Notes under the pieces: generated by a model
What the model saw: only the letters and a program-made list of their open reading frames with translations
Told to the model about the DNA's origin: nothing
Databases searched by the model: none
Position numbers and translations under genes: made by a program
Assembly (NCBI GenBank): GCA_023132105.1
Contig: JAGLYS010000259.1
Coordinates: 1-9,460 of the forward strand
DNA: 9,460 bases
Direction of reading: 5' to 3'
From: Caldifarciminota bacterium
Lineage (GTDB): Bacteria; Hydrothermota; 32-111; QNBC01
Part shown: in pieces, positions 6,609-9,460 of the stretch
Layout of the letters: each line of letters starts with the position of its first letter
Numbering within the stretch: position 1 is the first letter of the stretch

Positions 6609-6800
6609 ATTATAATATGATAATTAACATAATTAATTAGTGATTACAAGTATATTTTAATTTAGTAAATATGTACATCTTTTAATAATATTACTTTTTA
6701 GTTCATAGAAATCCTATAATGATACAATTAAACGAAATAGTTTCAAACAAATTTTTTATAGATATAAATACTATTTAATACATTACTTATTTACATAATC
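6609..6800. other. Very AT-rich intergenic leader of the ClC gene
   Basis: This is the upstream side of the minus-strand ClC gene. It is extremely AT-rich and lacks a Shine-Dalgarno. A TATAAT on the minus strand at 6614-6609 is too close to the ATG to give a normal leader. A TTGTAA at 6649-6644 could be a -35 box, but no good -10 box follows at 17 nt. No other gene or repeat was recognised. Confidence 0.4.
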
Positions 6801-6836
6801 ACCCTCACCTCAAACCTCTCCCATCAAGGGCGAGGA
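6801..6836. repeat. CCCTC hairpin repeat
   Basis: CCTCTCCC (6815-6822) pairs with GGGCGAGG (6828-6835) with one mismatch and a 5-nt loop, after a CCCTCACCTCAAA lead-in. It resembles the CCCTCACC...CTCTCCC...GGGAGAGG repeats common in environmental genomes. It directly precedes copy C of the CACGAATT family. Confidence 0.5.
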
Positions 6837-6850
6837 AGAAAGAGGGGAAT

Positions 6851-6920
6851 AGCCACGAATTCACGAATAATGGGGAATAGACATCAGACATCAGCCGAAA
6901 AGGAAGAGAAGAGAGAGAAA
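6851..6920. repeat. Dispersed CACGAATT/CAGACATC repeat, copy C
   Basis: Two joined words CACGAATTCACGAAT (6854-6868) precede AATAGACATCAGACA (6876-6890), identical to 113-127 of copy A, then AGCCGAAA (6893-6900) and a purine-rich GAAGAGAAGAGAGAG tail. It has the same orientation as copy A. After it, 6921-7090 shows nothing recognisable until the ribosome site of the peptidase gene. Confidence 0.75.
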
Positions 6921-7113
6921 TTGGAGATTCCTGTTTTCACAAGAATTACAAAGAATGGAAACATGAAAGACAAGGGAAGGGGAAATATGATAGACATGTA
7001 GATTTGTCTCTAAGATTATCAAATTTCGATTTACGAACTTGTTATTCGCTCTTGCCATATGTCTGCTTGTATTACATTTATTTAGGTGTTAAAATGAATT
7101 AAAGGAGATAAAA

Positions 7114-9258
7114 ATGAGAAAATTATTTATAATTTTGTTGTTACTTTTATTTACGACATTGAATGGAGAAACATTTATAAGAAATGTCGATGGTTTCGAA
7201 GAAAATCCTATAATGAATAAAGTGCTTTTCTTTGACGATTTTTCGATTTCTATGGTACCTGCAAGACCTGTTATCCCAGTTAAAAATGAGAGGATTTTAT
7301 TGAAACCATTCTCAAAAAACATTCGGGTTAAAATCATATCTGCAGAATATAAAACATATAAGACAGATAAAATCCAGATAGCATATCCCCCTGCTTCGAA
7401 TAAAATAAACTGGGAAAAGTGGAGAAATGAAAGAGACAAATTTCTAAAATCGGATATTTGTTATCCTGAAAATATCGTTGAAATCAAAGGAGCCGGATAT
7501 TTTAGAAAATATAGGTATGTTGATATATCTGTATTTCCAATCTTGTATAATCCCGTTAAATGTGAATTGAAAGTATATAGTAATATTAAGTATGAAATTT
7601 CATTTAATACACCGGCAAAGCTAACAGAGAAACAGATGAATATATTAAATGACAATAACGGGTATCCTCAGGCAAAAGATATGTTTGACAATTTCAATGA
7701 TTTAAGGAATAGTTATAAAACGGATATAGAAAACGACAGGGCTTTATGTGATTTACTAATATTAACTAACTCAAATCTTCTAAATACAGTCGATACTTTG
7801 GTTAAATGGAAACAATCCATTGGTGTAAATTGTAAGGTTGTCAAGGTGGATTCAGTTCTATCAAATACTTCAGGGATTGATAATGCTGACAAGATTAGAA
7901 ATTTTCTGATTAGCACATATCCTACACCACAATGGGGTTATAAATGGTTGTTGATTGTCGGCAATATTGATTCCATTCCTATGAGAAAGCTTTTTCCGGA
8001 TTCTACAAATCATGCAACAAGTGGTTTGAGTGATTCTTACAATCCACCCTCCGATTTTTATTATGCGGAACTTACAGGGCAATTTGACGGAGACAATGAT
8101 GGATATTACGGTGAATATGGGCAAGATAATACCGAATTCACTGCTGATATAGCTGTAGGGAGAATACCATACAATGATTCTGCTACTATTTACAGTATTT
8201 TAACAAGAATTATTGATTTTGAATCGAATACAAGTAGTTACTATAAAAACCATTTTCTTTTTATGGGAGCAATAAGCAATTATGCCAATGAGGATAACAA
8301 CGGATATGCAAGGACTGATGGGGGAGCATTAGGGGAGGAACTTAAAAACAATACTCTTACAGGATGGAATTATTATAGAATGAATGAACTTGCCGGAATT
8401 CATCCTTCTACATATGCTTGTGAGGCTCCTTTAACAGTAACAAATGTTGTAAATGCATGGGACTCGGATTCTTTTGGTCTTGCAACATGGTGGGCTCATG
8501 GGAGCAAAACTGCTTCATATAGAAAAGTATGGAATAGTGATGATGGAGATAGTATACCTGAAGAAAATGAAATGGAGTGGTGGATACTACTTGACAAGCC
8601 AAATGCTTCGGGAATTAGTTATGCACCTTCAATCTTATTCTCATGCTCATGTAATAACGGATGGCCGGATTATACAAATAATTTCGTTAGGGAGTTGTTG
8701 AAAAATGCAAGTATTGGGGTAATAGCTTCCAATAGAATTTCGTGGTATAGATTAGGATGGACAGCTTATAATGGTGGAGGCAATGCATCTATTGATTATC
8801 ACTTTATTGAAGGGTTTGCAAGTTATAATTACTATATCGGAGATGCATTAAACTATTCTTTAAACACATATTATGCCAATTATTTTTGGTGGGGATGGCA
8901 ATCCGCTCAAAATATATATGATTTTAACCTATATGGTGATCCCTCTATGTATTACTTTGGTAAAACACAAGGTGTAAAAGAGGAGTTTAGTAAGATTGCA
9001 AAAACCATCAATAGAGTAATTAAATATAGAAGAGAAGGTAATAATATCATTTTTTACATTTCCGGGAATATTGTTGATAAAAATTTATGTATTTATAATA
9101 TTAGCGGAAGAAAGGAATTTGAAATTAAAGGTATTAGTAATAAAGGAAATGTCGAATATAAAGTTGTAAGTAATAGATTTAATACATCAGGTGTATATTT
9201 CGCCGTTATCAATGATGAACCAATAATTAAGCCAATTAAGCTGTTTATTATAAATTAA
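7114..9258 (+). CDS. Secreted C25 (gingipain-like) cysteine peptidase with T9SS-like tail
   Basis: A 714-residue exported peptidase. The N-terminus is a signal peptide (charged R2-K3, leucine-rich core 4-14). Residues of about 40-190 resemble the propeptide region of gingipain-type enzymes. The C25 catalytic domain covers about 210-615, with DLLILTN (213-219), LLIVGNIDSIP (279-289), a DGDNDG calcium-loop-like stretch (325-330), ADIAVGRIPYND (344-355), catalytic H462 in WWAHGS, and catalytic C513 in SCSCNNG (C-x-N-G as in gingipains; C511 is the less likely choice). The last 75 or so residues (NNIIFYISG, LCIYNISGRK, SGVYFAVI) look like a Por-secretion/T9SS type A sorting domain, implying surface attachment or release. 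Start support is strong: AAAGGAGAT, with GGAG 6 nt before the ATG. It stands alone, with no T9SS component nearby and no convincing promoter recognised. Cleavage specificity (Arg, Lys or other) cannot be read here. Confidence 0.9.
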   Translation: MRKLFIILLLLLFTTLNGETFIRNVDGFEENPIMNKVLFFDDFSISMVPARPVIPVKNERILLKPFSKNIRVKIISAEYKTYKTDKIQIAYPPASNKINWEKWRNERDKFLKSDICYPENIVEIKGAGYFRKYRYVDISVFPILYNPVKCELKVYSNIKYEISFNTPAKLTEKQMNILNDNNGYPQAKDMFDNFNDLRNSYKTDIENDRALCDLLILTNSNLLNTVDTLVKWKQSIGVNCKVVKVDSVLSNTSGIDNADKIRNFLISTYPTPQWGYKWLLIVGNIDSIPMRKLFPDSTNHATSGLSDSYNPPSDFYYAELTGQFDGDNDGYYGEYGQDNTEFTADIAVGRIPYNDSATIYSILTRIIDFESNTSSYYKNHFLFMGAISNYANEDNNGYARTDGGALGEELKNNTLTGWNYYRMNELAGIHPSTYACEAPLTVTNVVNAWDSDSFGLATWWAHGSKTASYRKVWNSDDGDSIPEENEMEWWILLDKPNASGISYAPSILFSCSCNNGWPDYTNNFVRELLKNASIGVIASNRISWYRLGWTAYNGGGNASIDYHFIEGFASYNYYIGDALNYSLNTYYANYFWWGWQSAQNIYDFNLYGDPSMYYFGKTQGVKEEFSKIAKTINRVIKYRREGNNIIFYISGNIVDKNLCIYNISGRKEFEIKGISNKGNVEYKVVSNRFNTSGVYFAVINDEPIIKPIKLFIIN

Positions 9259-9395
9259 AACCATATATAACAACTTTAAAGAATATTGGGAACAGGACTA
9301 TGAGTCAGATAATAACAATTGAGAGACCTATCCCCTCTATTATAACTGAAACAGGCAAGTGGTATAGACATATTAACCAGTTTCACTAATCCAAT

Positions 9396-9460
9396 CATTG
9401 TCATTTCGAGAAGTGAAACGACCTGTCTGCTTGCAAACACGCACAGGCAGGCAAAGCAAT
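9396..9460. repeat. MITE/REP-like element, copy 2 (cut by window end)
   Basis: It begins with CATTGTCATT, as copy 1 does at 4041, and shares ACGACCTGTCTGC and the GGC(A/G)AAGCAAT end. The first hairpin is CCTGTCTG (9422-9429) with CAGGCAGG (9444-9451). It keeps pairing despite base changes relative to copy 1, while its loop differs. The right half lies beyond the window. Confidence 0.7.

Noticed and set aside
7039..7080. Sigma70-like promoter before the peptidase gene (TTGTTA or TTGCCA as -35)
   Set aside because: No acceptable -10 hexamer lies at 16-18 nt from either, and no copy of the tandem decamer is present.
7089..7439. Open frame on the minus strand opposite the start of the peptidase gene
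   Set aside because: It is antisense to a gene with a strong ribosome site and signal peptide, and its composition is what antisense reading would give.
8453..8701. Plus-strand frame inside the peptidase gene
   Set aside because: It overlaps the catalytic His/Cys region in another frame; the C25 motifs are in the long frame.
9300..9389. A 29-codon frame (MSQIITIERP...) after the peptidase gene
   Set aside because: No convincing ribosome site, no recognisable family, and length within chance expectation.

Overview
The window is an AT-rich bacterial segment with six protein-coding genes and unusually repeat-rich intergenic DNA. A gingipain-type (C25) peptidase ending in what looks like a type IX secretion (T9SS) tail, together with a glycine-rich exported protein, points to an uncultured Gram-negative lineage of the Bacteroidetes/FCB type, for example Cloacimonadota or the WOR-3/Stahlbacteria group. 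This assignment is inferred from gene style; no rRNA or other phylogenetic marker is present.

Left part, minus strand (3836 down to 308): one apparent operon encodes an ABC-2 exporter (ATPase, then permease) followed by a LytS/YpdA-type sensor kinase and a LytTR-type response regulator. Gaps are 11 nt and 69 nt, and the last two genes overlap by 4 nt (ATGA). The layout resembles NatAB-NatKR-like loci, in which a two-component system controls an adjacent ABC exporter. Shine-Dalgarno placement moves the permease and kinase starts to internal ATG codons (2910 and 2097).

Middle: a divergent plus-strand gene (4576-5265) encodes a small exported protein of unknown function. It converges, with a 4-nt overlap and a terminator hairpin across both stop codons, on a minus-strand ClC-family chloride channel or transporter (5262-6608). 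Right part: a 714-residue C25 peptidase (7114-9258, plus strand).

The most interesting signal is regulatory. The operon promoter and the 4576 gene promoter each carry a tandem decamer (CATTTTATCA-like) with a 20-21 bp period, in the same orientation relative to the gene. In both cases it ends exactly 65 nt before the start codon and 31 nt before a -10-like hexamer. This is the architecture expected of a LytTR regulator site and resembles the direct repeat bound by E. coli YpdB. I infer that the LytTR regulator at 308-1054 controls both its own exporter operon and the exported protein.

Intergenic regions (1-307, 3837-4575, 6609-7113, 9259-9460) hold several families of short dispersed non-coding repeats. 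One contains CACGAATT and CAGACATC words (three copies, two of them inverted around the exporter operon). Another is a MITE/REP-like element with two hairpins (4041-4148 and a copy cut by the right edge). There are also a perfect 20-bp palindrome and two pyrimidine/purine hairpins. No transposase, CRISPR array, tRNA or rRNA was seen.
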